This document shows, one piece after another, positions 1 through 5,968 of a DNA stretch of 8,852 nt. The DNA lies in contig CAJUII010000115.1 in assembly GCA_910586405.1 (NCBI GenBank), forward strand, positions 1 through 8,852. The letters are read 5' to 3'. How positions within the stretch are numbered: the stretch's first letter is position 1; the number at the start of each line of letters is the position of its first letter. A program made the translations under genes and the position numbers. Under the pieces are notes generated by a model. That model saw only the letters and a program-made list of their open reading frames with translations, did no database searches and was not told the origin of the DNA. This stretch comes from an uncultured Lachnospiraceae bacterium (GTDB lineage Bacteria > Bacillota > Clostridia > Lachnospirales > Lachnospiraceae).

Positions 1-43
1 AAATCTGCCAATCGTCCTCAATCAATAAAATCCGGTATGTCAT
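1..43 (-). CDS. Response regulator, N-terminal 14 codons only
   Basis: The start codon is the complement of 41-43, and the gene runs off the left edge. The visible product is MTYRILLIEDDWQI. A hydrophobic beta strand followed by an Glu-Asp-Asp cluster is the usual start of a CheY-like receiver domain, where the acidic residues help bind Mg2+ near the phospho-acceptor Asp. A strong ribosome binding site (AAAGGAGG, complement of about 50-57) sits seven bases ahead of the ATG and supports this start. No promoter is evident between the gene and the repeat array at 103-250. The output domain, and therefore the regulon, cannot be seen. The histidine kinase at the right edge is far away, so pairing them would be guesswork. 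Confidence 0.72.
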   Translation of the reverse strand, partial: MTYRILLIEDDWQI

Positions 44-102
44 ACAATTCCTCCTTTAAGGACAGGATACCACCGCCATGTGTCGCCGAGATATCCACAA
101 TC

Positions 103-250
103 GCGCCGGGCGTCCGTCAGCTTCTGCTGACATTGTTCCTTGGGCGCACAGGGCTGTGCAATCGAGTAGGGGAACGACATTCTCCCCTACTCCCGCGCCG
201 GGCGTCCGTCAGCTTCTGCTGACATTGTTCCTTGGGACGCCCGTGTGCAT
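103..250 (+). repeat. Left palindromic repeat array (two units plus linker hairpin)
   Basis: Two copies of a structured unit lie at 103-160 and 195-248, joined by a linker hairpin. Each unit begins GCGCCGGGCGTCC and contains the perfect hairpin GTCAGC-TTCT-GCTGAC (116-131 and 208-223). The second unit closes with an outer 8-bp stem, GGGCGTCC (200-207) with GGACGCCC (235-242), then GTGTGCAT. The right arm of the first unit is altered (GGGCGCACAGGGCTGTGCA). The linker carries a 10-bp hairpin, GAGTAGGGGA (164-173) with TCCCCTACTC (183-192). The same family recurs at 7949-8174. Short ORFs over the array are by-products of the repeat. Confidence 0.9.
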
Positions 251-278
251 AAAAAACGGATACTATTTCAAGTATCCG
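251..278 (-). terminator. Intrinsic terminator of the CDF gene
   Basis: On the minus strand CGGATACT (complement of 271-278) pairs with AGTATCCG (257-264) around a 6-nt loop, followed directly by six T (251-256). The stop codon of the CDF gene (268-270) lies in the loop, so termination occurs almost at the end of the reading frame. The repeat array begins right after the T tract. Confidence 0.9.
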
Positions 279-1155
279 CCGGATTCACATGTACCATAAT
301 GTGTTTGACACTCGTAAAGCTCTGCTCTATGGAGTCGTGCACATGCTCTGCGATCTTATGGGCATCCCGCAGGGAGGCATCGCCGTCTGCCCTGATCTCG
401 ATATCTACATAAATGCGATTGCCAAAAACCCTTGTGCGCAGAAGATCAACGCCCAGCACCCCCTCCTGTTCCAGCGCACAGTTTTTCAGCCGTTTTTCCA
501 ATCCCTCATCACAAGCCTTATCCACCATCTTGTCAACGGCATCTTTAAAAATATCATACGCCGCCTTCTCTATAAAGAAGCAAATACATAAACTTGCGAC
601 GGCATCACATACAGGGTAGCCAAGCCGTGAGCCTGCGATGCCGATCAGTGCGCCCACTGACGAGAGCGCGTCAGAACGATGATGCCACGCATCCGCCATC
701 AGCGCACTTGAATTGATTTTTTTGGCATGGATTCTGGTATACCAGTACATGCCCTCCTTTACTGCGATCGACACAACCGCTGCCACTAACGCCAGCACGC
801 CCGGCACTGCAAGCTTCCCATAGTCCCCTGACAAAATCTTTCTCACTGCAGTATAGCCAATGCCCAATCCCGTAAATGCCAAGATCGTCGCAAGGATGAT
901 CGCCGCCACGCACTCCATGCGCTCATGCCCATAAGGGTGCTCTTTGTCCGACGCCTTGCCCGACAATCGTATGCCGATCATGACAATCACCGTGCTGATC
1001 ACATCGGACGCAGAATGAATCGCATCGCTGATCATCGCCCCGGAATATGCCACTATCCCCGCGAGCAGCTTAAATGCGGAGAGCAGGACATTTGCCCCAA
1101 TGCTCACCGCAGAAACTTTCATTGCTGTCCTTTCAAATTCATTTACAGATTTCAT
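268..1155 (-). CDS. CDF-family divalent metal cation efflux transporter
   Basis: The product (295 aa) is a cation diffusion facilitator, an inner-membrane metal/proton antiporter that exports divalent cations. Hydrophobic segments alternate over about residues 14-200. TM2 carries SDAIHSASD (D44, H47, D51) and TM5 carries DAWHHRSD (H158, D162), the usual metal-site positions. HPYGHERME follows TM2, as in many CDF proteins. The last ~90 residues form the soluble dimerisation domain, with several His residues (HVHDS, KHIMVHV). Length is normal for the family. A ribosome binding site (AAAGGCGGG) supports the ATG at 1155. A NiCo/czcD-like riboswitch lies upstream on the same strand (1265-1376), which suggests Co2+, Ni2+ or Fe2+ as regulator and perhaps substrate. 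The protein sequence alone does not settle which metal. Confidence 0.93.
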   Translation of the reverse strand: MKSVNEFERTAMKVSAVSIGANVLLSAFKLLAGIVAYSGAMISDAIHSASDVISTVIVMIGIRLSGKASDKEHPYGHERMECVAAIILATILAFTGLGIGYTAVRKILSGDYGKLAVPGVLALVAAVVSIAVKEGMYWYTRIHAKKINSSALMADAWHHRSDALSSVGALIGIAGSRLGYPVCDAVASLCICFFIEKAAYDIFKDAVDKMVDKACDEGLEKRLKNCALEQEGVLGVDLLRTRVFGNRIYVDIEIRADGDASLRDAHKIAEHVHDSIEQSFTSVKHIMVHVNPADT

Positions 1156-1264
1156 AATAAATCCCGCCTTTCTAAAAGCATCAGTTCCAGTATGTGCTAA
1201 ATCTGATATTTCAGCGCACTAACGCGGCATATTTTCTACATGGACGATGCACAAAAAACGGGTC

Positions 1265-1315
1265 AAAAAAACACACCCACGTATCAGTATTAGCAACTAC
1301 TGTCCCGCGGATGTG
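1265..1315 (-). terminator. Riboswitch expression platform terminator
   Basis: On the minus strand CACATCCGCG (complement of 1306-1315) can pair over ten bases, including two G-U pairs, with CGTGGGTGTG (complement of 1272-1281), followed by seven T (1265-1271). An inner CAGTA/TACTG helix continues the hairpin. The left arm also supplies the 3' half of the aptamer's fourth helix, and the inner helix uses the 3' strand of P1. Aptamer and terminator are therefore mutually exclusive, and metal binding should allow read-through into the CDF gene (an ON switch). The arrangement is visible in the sequence; the direction of control is inferred. Confidence 0.8.
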
Positions 1316-1376
1316 ATCAATCCACTGTCGCAATGCGACCCGGCTCCAAGGGTGCTGCCCCGGCCTGCTCAGTTTG
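1294..1376 (-). ncRNA. NiCo (czcD-motif) riboswitch aptamer
   Basis: Read on the minus strand, this stretch has the purine-rich blocks I recall from the NiCo riboswitch: GAGCAGGC, GGGGCAGC, GGGTCGC, GCGACAG and GCGGGACAGT. P1 forms from CAAACTG (1370-1376) and CAGTAGTTG (1294-1302) with a 2-nt bulge. GTCGC/GCGAC closes a 3-nt loop, and GTGGAT/ATCCGC forms the next helix, consistent with a four-way junction. It lies upstream of a CDF exporter, the gene type this class controls, and is followed by a terminator that overlaps P1 and P4. The class was reported to bind Co2+ and Ni2+, and later work proposed Fe2+ as the physiological ligand. Identification is from remembered consensus, not a covariance-model search. 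Confidence 0.82.
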
Positions 1377-1421
1377 TACTGTAGTATGATTGCAGTGCAA
1401 AGAGTTTGTTGGTATAGTATA

Positions 1422-1445
1422 TGTAACACATAAACATTGGTTACA
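1422..1445. promoter_or_regulatory. Inverted repeat upstream of the riboswitch
   Basis: TGTAAC (1422-1427) and GTTACA (1440-1445) form a perfect 6-bp dyad with a 12-bp spacer, about 45 bp upstream of the aptamer on the minus strand. The probable promoter of the CDF transcript is near here (minus-strand TATACT or TATACC sequences at about 1410-1418), but no clean -35 can be assigned. The dyad could be an operator; it could also be chance in AT-rich DNA. Confidence 0.25.
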
Positions 1446-1555
1446 TTTTTATCAATATATCATATATTCCAGGGGATTTCAAGCTGTTTCATGATTCGTT
1501 TTGCAATTCATACGACTATTTTTATCCATTTTGGGCCAAAGCAAACCAAACCCCA

Positions 1556-1584
1556 TTCCATTCAGCATAGGAGTATGCTATAAT
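1556..1584 (+). promoter_or_regulatory. Extended -10 promoter for the DUF1877 gene
   Basis: A perfect TATAAT (1579-1584) is preceded by TGC, which gives an extended -10 element. A weak -35 (TTCCAT, 1556-1561) lies 17 bp upstream. Transcription would start near 1591, giving a leader of about 60 nt before the ATG at 1651. Confidence 0.7.
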
Positions 1585-1650
1585 GTCCGCATGGACATGC
1601 GATTATAAACACATATGATCAATCATCAAATCAAATTGGAGGTGTACCTT

Positions 1651-2193
1651 ATGGGTTGTTTGGCTGTTTTATTTGCACTGAATGAACAAGAAATTGAGGC
1701 CTTTCGAAAGGTAGAAAGAACAGAGCGCTCTTACTATCTACACAATGAACTCGAAGAAAATTTCTGGAATGATTTTCCTGAGTATGTATGTGAATTAGAC
1801 AAATCCTGGGATGCCATGCATCGAATGCTGACAGATGGCAATCTAAACTTTGAAAACCGATTCCCTCCCTTGTGCAATGTGATTTTTGGCGGTGAGTTTC
1901 TGTATGGTCTGATGCGTGATCCTTCTGGCGAGGTTCTCCGTCCCGATGAGGAGGACGATGAATATATCATCCTTAAAACGCCGGAACAGGTTGCCGAGAT
2001 CGCAGAGGCACTGCCCAAAAGAACCAAGGAAGAATGCCGCAAATGTTATGACAGCATCGACGAGGAGGACTATGGATTTGCGACGGACGACGAGGATTTT
2101 GAATACACCTGGTACTATCTACAGGACAGTCTGCCGTTCTGGCAAAAGGCCGCCGAAGAAAAAAGGTATGTGCTGTTTTCTGTTGACCGATAA
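1651..2193 (+). CDS. DUF1877 (YfbM-like) family protein
   Basis: The product (180 aa) is recognised as the DUF1877/YfbM family by its start MGCLAVLFALNEQEIEAF, the central ELDKSWDAMHRMLTDG, the LKTPEQVAEIAEAL stretch and the end FWQKAAEEKRYVLFSVDR. E. coli YfbM belongs here. The family has structures but no settled biochemical role that I know of. The protein is acidic, with an Asp/Glu-rich segment near residues 98-107, and has no signal peptide or membrane segment, so it is probably cytoplasmic. The reading frame is open back to 1615, but GGAGG at 1638-1642 is correctly spaced for the ATG at 1651, and the family begins MGCL. It is expressed from its own promoter, opposite in strand to most neighbours. 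Confidence 0.93.
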   Translation: MGCLAVLFALNEQEIEAFRKVERTERSYYLHNELEENFWNDFPEYVCELDKSWDAMHRMLTDGNLNFENRFPPLCNVIFGGEFLYGLMRDPSGEVLRPDEEDDEYIILKTPEQVAEIAEALPKRTKEECRKCYDSIDEEDYGFATDDEDFEYTWYYLQDSLPFWQKAAEEKRYVLFSVDR

Positions 2194-2234
2194 ATAATAA
2201 CCCCCCCTATAAATGCGAAACGGAGGAACCTTCT

Positions 2235-2710
2235 ATGAAATTCTGAAAAGAAAACCACTCCCTCATGTGGAAGCACCAGTATGAGACGGTATGCATCACA
2301 CCGTGGGGCCAAAACGCACTGCGTATCCGCGCGACAAAATTCCCCAATTTTACCAGCCAAGACTGGGCGCTCGAAGAACCTGTACCGGACACTTCCGCCG
2401 ATGTCTCCATCGAATTGAACTGCGGCGAAAATACGCAAACGCTAAACGCTTCCATAGCGCGCCGCTGTTGCGGACAATGTTCTTCGAATTTCCTGAGGAT
2501 GCGCGCTGCTGGGAATTGGACGACCAGTACATGTTCGGAAATCAGTATTTAGTTGCGCCAATTCTACAGTTGGGCCAGCGCGAGCGCAAGGTGTATCTGC
2601 CTGCCGGCACTTGGAAACAGCTTGCCGACAATCAGCTTTATGAGGGCGGACAGACTGTGCTCAGTCCTGCGCCGTTAGTGCAAATTCCGGTGTTTGAGCG
2701 CCAGCATTAA
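2235..2710 (+). pseudogene. GH31 alpha-glucosidase/xylosidase remnant, catalytic core deleted
   Basis: A ribosome binding site (CGGAGG, about 2221-2226) and ATG at 2235 open a frame that stops at codon 4 (TGA, 2244-2246). The same frame then continues from 2265 with YETVCITPWGQNALRIRA and DWALEE, typical of the N-terminal beta domain of some GH31 enzymes. From about 2470, in another frame, comes the GH31 C-terminal part: MFFEFPED, then DQYMFGNQYLVAPIL, YLPAGTW, YEGGQTV and a final IPVFER. Intact GH31 proteins have roughly 700 residues or more. The whole catalytic barrel, with its acid/base and nucleophile, is missing, and the junction (about 2440-2475) also shifts frame. The locus carries a nonsense codon, a large internal deletion and a frameshift. 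Its stop overlaps the convergent ArsC-like gene by a few bases. No function is expected. Confidence 0.85.
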
Positions 2711-3072
2711 GCTTGCCGCATCAGCGCCTCGTGCCACACTGCCTCTTGAAAGCCCGGACATACGTCTTGGTCTGTGATCAGCAGGGGGCGCTTTACCAGC
2801 ATTCCGTCTGTGGATAACAACTGGTACTGCTCCTCCTCGCTCATTTCGGGCAGTTTATCCTTGAGCTTCATTTCTTTATACAGATTTCCGCTGGTATTAA
2901 AAAACCGCTTTAGAGGCAATCCGCTCTTTGCGTGCCACTCTTTCAGCTCCTCCGCTGTCGGGTTTTCTTCCTTGATGGGACGAATCTGCACCTCACAGCC
3001 GATTTCCTCCACCCACTTTAGCGCCGTTTTACAGGTGCTGCATTTTTCATAACAAAGTACTACTGGTTTCAT
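2707..3072 (-). CDS. ArsC/Spx-like thioredoxin-fold protein
   Basis: The product (121 aa) belongs to the ArsC/Spx/YffB family of small thioredoxin-fold proteins, often annotated as arsenate reductase family. It starts MKPVVLCYEKCSTCKTALKW, with a CxxC pair at C11 and C14 after the first strand, and later has LVKRPLLITD, where the Arg follows the usual pattern. I see none of the ars-operon neighbours, so true arsenate reduction is unproven. A redox or RNA-polymerase-binding role as in Spx is equally open, although the RPLLITD-x-x-V end resembles YusI/YffB-type members more than Spx. AGGAGG at 3081-3086 fits the ATG at 3072. The frame stays open to 3183, but that extension has no family match and is unlikely to be translated. 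Confidence 0.9.
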   Translation of the reverse strand: MKPVVLCYEKCSTCKTALKWVEEIGCEVQIRPIKEENPTAEELKEWHAKSGLPLKRFFNTSGNLYKEMKLKDKLPEMSEEEQYQLLSTDGMLVKRPLLITDQDVCPGFQEAVWHEALMRQA

Positions 3073-3193
3073 TGTGATCTCCTCCTGTTTGAATTTATAG
3101 TATCCCAATGCAGCGATTGCCGGAGACTGGTATACAGCACATGGGACAGGCGCGAGCCTTGGTACGGTGTCCTGTTCTCGCACGGAACGAGAT

Positions 3194-3229
3194 ATGACAT
3201 TGACTTTACTGACAAAGCAGCAATGACAT
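3194..3229. other. Imperfect hairpin between lipoprotein 3' end and ArsC-like gene
   Basis: ATGACATTG (3194-3202) and CAATGACAT (3221-3229) pair with a single mismatch, and CTTT/AAAG extends the stem inward. No T tract follows on either strand, so this is not a clear intrinsic terminator. It lies directly past the lipoprotein stop and may stabilise that mRNA's 3' end. Confidence 0.35.
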
Positions 3230-3236
3230 CTATCAA

Positions 3237-3974
3237 TTAATCATCAATGCCAAACACATACTCTAGCTGGTCCTCTGCGGCGTCCAGCTTATCCTCGAGC
3301 AATTCCAGTTCGCGCTCGAGCCGTTTATAGTCCTCCCTTGTCAGGGATTGGTTTTTATAGAGGTATTCCAGCTCATCCTCATGGCGGTCGAGCAGATCAT
3401 CAATCTGCTTCTCCTCCTGCTTCAAGGCAAAGAACTGCTCCAGACCGTCTGCGGCTGTTCCGCCCGGCGCGGCGCTGTTTGCCTTTTCGACAAACGCATC
3501 GACCATACTGCCTAACTCCTGCATGGTATAGGTCGTCAGCCCGGCTGTCGAATTGTCCGGCTGGTTCGACACACCGCCATTTTGATCATATTGTGACGGA
3601 TTGTGATTGCGCTCTTCGTCATGGCCGGGAATATGATTGCTCTCTGCGTTTGGTGTGGGCTGTATCTGTGTACTGTTATTTACGATGCTGTCAGACTGCT
3701 GGTCATTTCTGACACTGGTGTCAGTTTGTTCCTGTGCAGATTCCGCCGCGGACGGCGTTTCGTCGGTTGTATTGCTGCTCACTGCATTGTCATCCGGTAC
3801 ATTGTTATCTGCCGCCTGCTGCTGCAATGCGGCGATCTGCTGTTCTAACTGTGTGATTTGTTCTTTCAATGCCTCCGTCTCTGCACCGGTGTCCGTGTTG
3901 GACTGGCAGCCTGTCAGCAGCATGGTCGTGGCGGCAATGGCGAGCGCACTGTTTTTAACCATTTTCTTTATCAT
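3237..3974 (-). CDS. Lipoprotein with coiled-coil segments
   Basis: The product (245 aa) begins with a lipoprotein signal peptide: basic MIKKMVKN, a hydrophobic stretch and the lipobox LLTGC, so Cys23 should be lipidated and the mature protein held on the outer face of the membrane. Residues 32-56 form a Glu/Gln-rich heptad-like helix (LKEQITQLEQQIAALQQQ). Residues 57-145 are a low-complexity Asn/Ser/Thr/Gln/Asp linker. A short ordered segment (TTYTMQELGSMVDAFVEKAN) leads to a charged helical tail, about 180-240, rich in Glu, Asp and Leu and likely to be a coiled coil. I recognise no enzymatic domain. The ribosome binding site (AAAGGAG, about 3988-3994) is unusually far, about 13 nt, from the ATG, which may mean weak translation. 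It could be a spacer or binding lipoprotein of the cell envelope; the role is unknown. Confidence 0.85.
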   Translation of the reverse strand: MIKKMVKNSALAIAATTMLLTGCQSNTDTGAETEALKEQITQLEQQIAALQQQAADNNVPDDNAVSSNTTDETPSAAESAQEQTDTSVRNDQQSDSIVNNSTQIQPTPNAESNHIPGHDEERNHNPSQYDQNGGVSNQPDNSTAGLTTYTMQELGSMVDAFVEKANSAAPGGTAADGLEQFFALKQEEKQIDDLLDRHEDELEYLYKNQSLTREDYKRLERELELLEDKLDAAEDQLEYVFGIDD

Positions 3975-4006
3975 TATTATTTTTATGCTCCTTTCTTTTC
4001 ACACAA

Positions 4007-4012
4007 ATTATA
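4007..4012 (-). promoter_or_regulatory. Possible -10 element for the lipoprotein gene
   Basis: On the minus strand a perfect TATAAT lies about 33 bp upstream of the lipoprotein ATG. No recognisable -35 hexamer is found at 16-18 bp spacing, so this is only a candidate. If the nuclease reading frame is restored, its 3' end (4026) comes within 20 bp of this element. Confidence 0.3.
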
Positions 4013-4025
4013 TGAATTTATGATA

Positions 4026-4166
4026 TTAACTTATTCTATCGACCTCTTGTATCTCTTGAAGTATCTCGTTCTGGCTCATTCCTCTAAAACGGTTAGAAAA
4101 TAAGAAGTTTAACACGAGTTCAAGTCGATCTATGGCTATAATTGCAGCATTTTTGATTCCTATATA
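4026..4166 (-). pseudogene. Out-of-frame C-terminal part of the nuclease gene
   Basis: This open frame of 46 codons begins inside the TA tract (4161-4167) of the nuclease gene, two bases out of register, and ends with TAA at 4026-4028. It encodes GIKNAAIIAIDRLELVLNF and a polar tail ending EIQEVDRIS. In Mrr-like proteins the catalytic domain is followed by a strand and helix of the form I-x-L-I-D-x-x-x-L-x-x-L, which this matches. Two more bases in the TA tract would join the frames and give a product of about 241 aa. It has no start signal of its own. Confidence 0.6.
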
Positions 4167-4755
4167 TCACCCGCTCTCCTATTTGTGCTCTTTTTTTCGA
4201 GAAATCATTCGTCTTTAACAAATAAATTGCACCTGCAAGCTCTCTAATTTCAGACACCTCAACACATTCATTTTTATAATGTTTTGCCTGACCTATCACA
4301 TACAACAGATTACTGTTTTGTTCATTTGCCGTCAAACACGGTACATATTTTTTGTAGCCGACAAAATCAATTCCTTGGTCATGTGAACATTGTGTAGCAT
4401 TCACTTCCTCACATCCAACAATCTCTTTTAAAAACAAAGCGCACAGCTTCTCAAAATCTCCAGCTGTAATATGGTCAATCACCTGTGTGATCTGAATCAA
4501 ATCTTGTCTATACTGCTCATTCACTTGATAAATAAACGTATCATTATTAAACTTTAGCAGACTATGTCCATATAACGTTTCAGCATCTTGAAAGAATACA
4601 GATATCTTCTCCGCTAATAACTGTACTTCTTCAGCATTCGTACTCCCAAATATTTCCTCATACAATCTGTCTACACTATCAATCTTATCCGACGATATAA
4701 TCAATTTTTCGATGATTGCCCTAAACTGTTTCTCTTTTGCGTACAAATTACCCAT
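4120..4755 (-). CDS. Mrr-like PD-(D/E)xK restriction endonuclease, 3' end probably frameshifted
   Basis: The product as read has 211 aa. Residues 1-90 are a helical N-terminal part with no clear family. From about 96 there is an Mrr-type catalytic domain: ITAGDFEKLCALFLKEIVG (E102), the SHDQGIDFVGY strand with D130 as the metal-binding Asp, and YVIGQAKHYK with the Q156-x-K158 motif, followed by EIRELAGAI. This order (E, D, QxK) is that of type IV-like endonucleases. The usual closing part is not in this frame. The last ~12 residues (NQKCCNYSHRST) look foreign, while an open frame at 4026-4166 supplies a fitting C-terminus. The ATG is 10 bp after the ParB-like gene's stop, with AAGGAT as ribosome binding site, so the two are one operon. 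A modified-DNA target is plausible but unproven. Confidence 0.8.
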   Translation of the reverse strand: MGNLYAKEKQFRAIIEKLIISSDKIDSVDRLYEEIFGSTNAEEVQLLAEKISVFFQDAETLYGHSLLKFNNDTFIYQVNEQYRQDLIQITQVIDHITAGDFEKLCALFLKEIVGCEEVNATQCSHDQGIDFVGYKKYVPCLTANEQNSNLLYVIGQAKHYKNECVEVSEIRELAGAIYLLKTNDFSKKRAQIGERVIYRNQKCCNYSHRST

Positions 4756-4765
4756 GCCTATATCC

Positions 4766-5845
4766 TTATAATGATTGAATTAATTTTTTAATCAGCTTTC
4801 CCTGTGTCTCCATCTGGTCAATAATCTTTAAAATGGTCGCTCTGTCCTGATCTTCTAAATTTGTAAGTGTTCCTAAATTTAACTTATTCAAAATGCGTGT
4901 AATTTGCTTAAAATTATTCTTTAGGGCTTCTTTCGAGCAGTACTCACTTTCCTCTTTCGCCTCTGTCACATTTCTGCTTTCCTCTAGCTTTTCCAAAGCC
5001 TGATCATCCATCACAAACTTCATAATTTCTCTTATTTCATCCCGTTTTGTGACTATAGGCTCGAGCATTTTGCCATTATCATCTTCATAGGGAACCAGCC
5101 ATGAAAACAATCGCCTCATATTTTGCTTATTCTGAAAAGAATTAAGATTTTCATTCCATTCAAGCCATTGATCTCTCATTTCGGGCTTCCCCATGATTTC
5201 ATAAAAAATCGATGATAATTTATTCGGTGCAAAATAATCACCATATTCTGCATCATTCCTAAATATTTCCAGTGCATAATATGTGTTTAATCTTCGCTTC
5301 ACATTTTTCAGTGTTATTCCAAGACTTTCTGAGATATCTCTCAATTCCATATGATGCCTGCGCACTAAATTGGCAATCAATTCTGACTGCTCATAATCTC
5401 CCCACTGCCTAACACCGCTAACATGTCGCAATCCCATGAGAATTTCATATTCCTTATCATCAGCATCATACTCAACCACATCCAAATTATCAAAGCATTC
5501 TGGGTTTACTTTACCTATTTCCATGCCATCTTCGTATAGTTCCTTCAAAACCTTGAGTGTGGTAATTCTCCTATTCCCTTCCACTACAAGATACTGTTCC
5601 TTCGAATCATCAAGCGGTCTAACAATAATGTTATCAATCTTTAGATAACCATTTTCCTTAAAACTCTCCAGCAAATCTTTTATATCTGATGAATTTTCAC
5701 CTTTCATCATTTTCATCACGCGTTTCTGAACCATACTATTGCATATGTTTTTATCTTCCACCGTTTTGTAATTCGGATTACCTCTTAGCCTGTAATTATT
5801 GGGATCAAGATATAAACGATCAAGCGCCACTTGTATCACATTCAT
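4766..5845 (-). CDS. ParB/Srx-like NTP-binding protein of a nuclease operon
   Basis: The product (359 aa) has a ParB/sulfiredoxin-like N-terminal domain. The early strand VALDRLYLDPNNYRLRG resembles the start of ParB-type proteins. DLLESFKENGYLKIDNIIVRP precedes the core motif LVVEGNRRITTLKVL (residues 87-100; E89, G90, R92, R93), the equivalent of ParB box II and of the DGQQRLTTL motif in DUF262 proteins such as GmrS. Residues ~166-187 (LRDISESLGITLKNVKRRL) look like a helix-turn-helix. The C-terminal third is charged and helical, with no known domain. The family point is sequence-based; nucleotide binding or hydrolysis is inferred. It leads a two-gene operon with the Mrr-like nuclease, has its own promoter, and is AT-rich compared with the flanks, so it is probably acquired DNA. 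Chromosome partitioning is unlikely because no ParA is present. Confidence 0.82.
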   Translation of the reverse strand: MNVIQVALDRLYLDPNNYRLRGNPNYKTVEDKNICNSMVQKRVMKMMKGENSSDIKDLLESFKENGYLKIDNIIVRPLDDSKEQYLVVEGNRRITTLKVLKELYEDGMEIGKVNPECFDNLDVVEYDADDKEYEILMGLRHVSGVRQWGDYEQSELIANLVRRHHMELRDISESLGITLKNVKRRLNTYYALEIFRNDAEYGDYFAPNKLSSIFYEIMGKPEMRDQWLEWNENLNSFQNKQNMRRLFSWLVPYEDDNGKMLEPIVTKRDEIREIMKFVMDDQALEKLEESRNVTEAKEESEYCSKEALKNNFKQITRILNKLNLGTLTNLEDQDRATILKIIDQMETQGKLIKKLIQSL

Positions 5846-5878
5846 TGCTTTGCCTCTTTCTTTTTACAATTAATACAG

Positions 5879-5901
5879 AACTATAACGAACTATCAACTA
5901 T
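5879..5901. repeat. Three AACTAT direct repeats at the ParB-like gene start site
   Basis: AACTAT occurs at 5879-5884, 5889-5894 and 5896-5901, the first two within GAACTAT. The set lies immediately downstream of the minus-strand -10 box (5902-5907), covering the expected transcription start. That is where a repressor would act. Autoregulation by the helix-turn-helix of the ParB-like protein is one possibility. The DNA is AT-rich, so chance is not excluded. Confidence 0.45.
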
Positions 5902-5930
5902 ATTATAATGTAATTCAATAAGGTTGTAAA
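5902..5930 (-). promoter_or_regulatory. Sigma-A promoter of the ParB-like/nuclease operon
   Basis: Read on the minus strand: TTTACA (complement of 5925-5930), a 17-bp spacer and a perfect TATAAT (complement of 5902-5907). Transcription should start near 5895 and give a leader of about 50 nt before the ATG at 5845. The operon can therefore be expressed independently of the RNA-repair operon upstream. Confidence 0.85.
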
Positions 5931-5968
5931 GGAATAAAAATGTAAACAAACTGCCATGACACCTTCCG

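Noticed and set aside
37..299. Two overlapping plus-strand reading frames at the left end
   Set aside because: They run through the palindromic repeat array, share repeat-derived peptide text with frames at 8061-8276, and lack ribosome binding sites.
1211..1429. Minus-strand 72-codon frame upstream of the CDF gene
   Set aside because: It coincides with the riboswitch and its terminator. RNA structure explains the sequence better and no family is recognisable.
3073..3183. N-terminal extension of the ArsC-like gene
   Set aside because: The ATG at 3072 has AGGAGG at good spacing and matches the family's start. The extension has no such signal.
3338..4103. Several plus-strand frames opposite the lipoprotein gene
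   Set aside because: Low-complexity Ser/Cys/Leu-rich shadows of the lipoprotein's repetitive codons. The minus strand has a lipobox and ribosome binding site.
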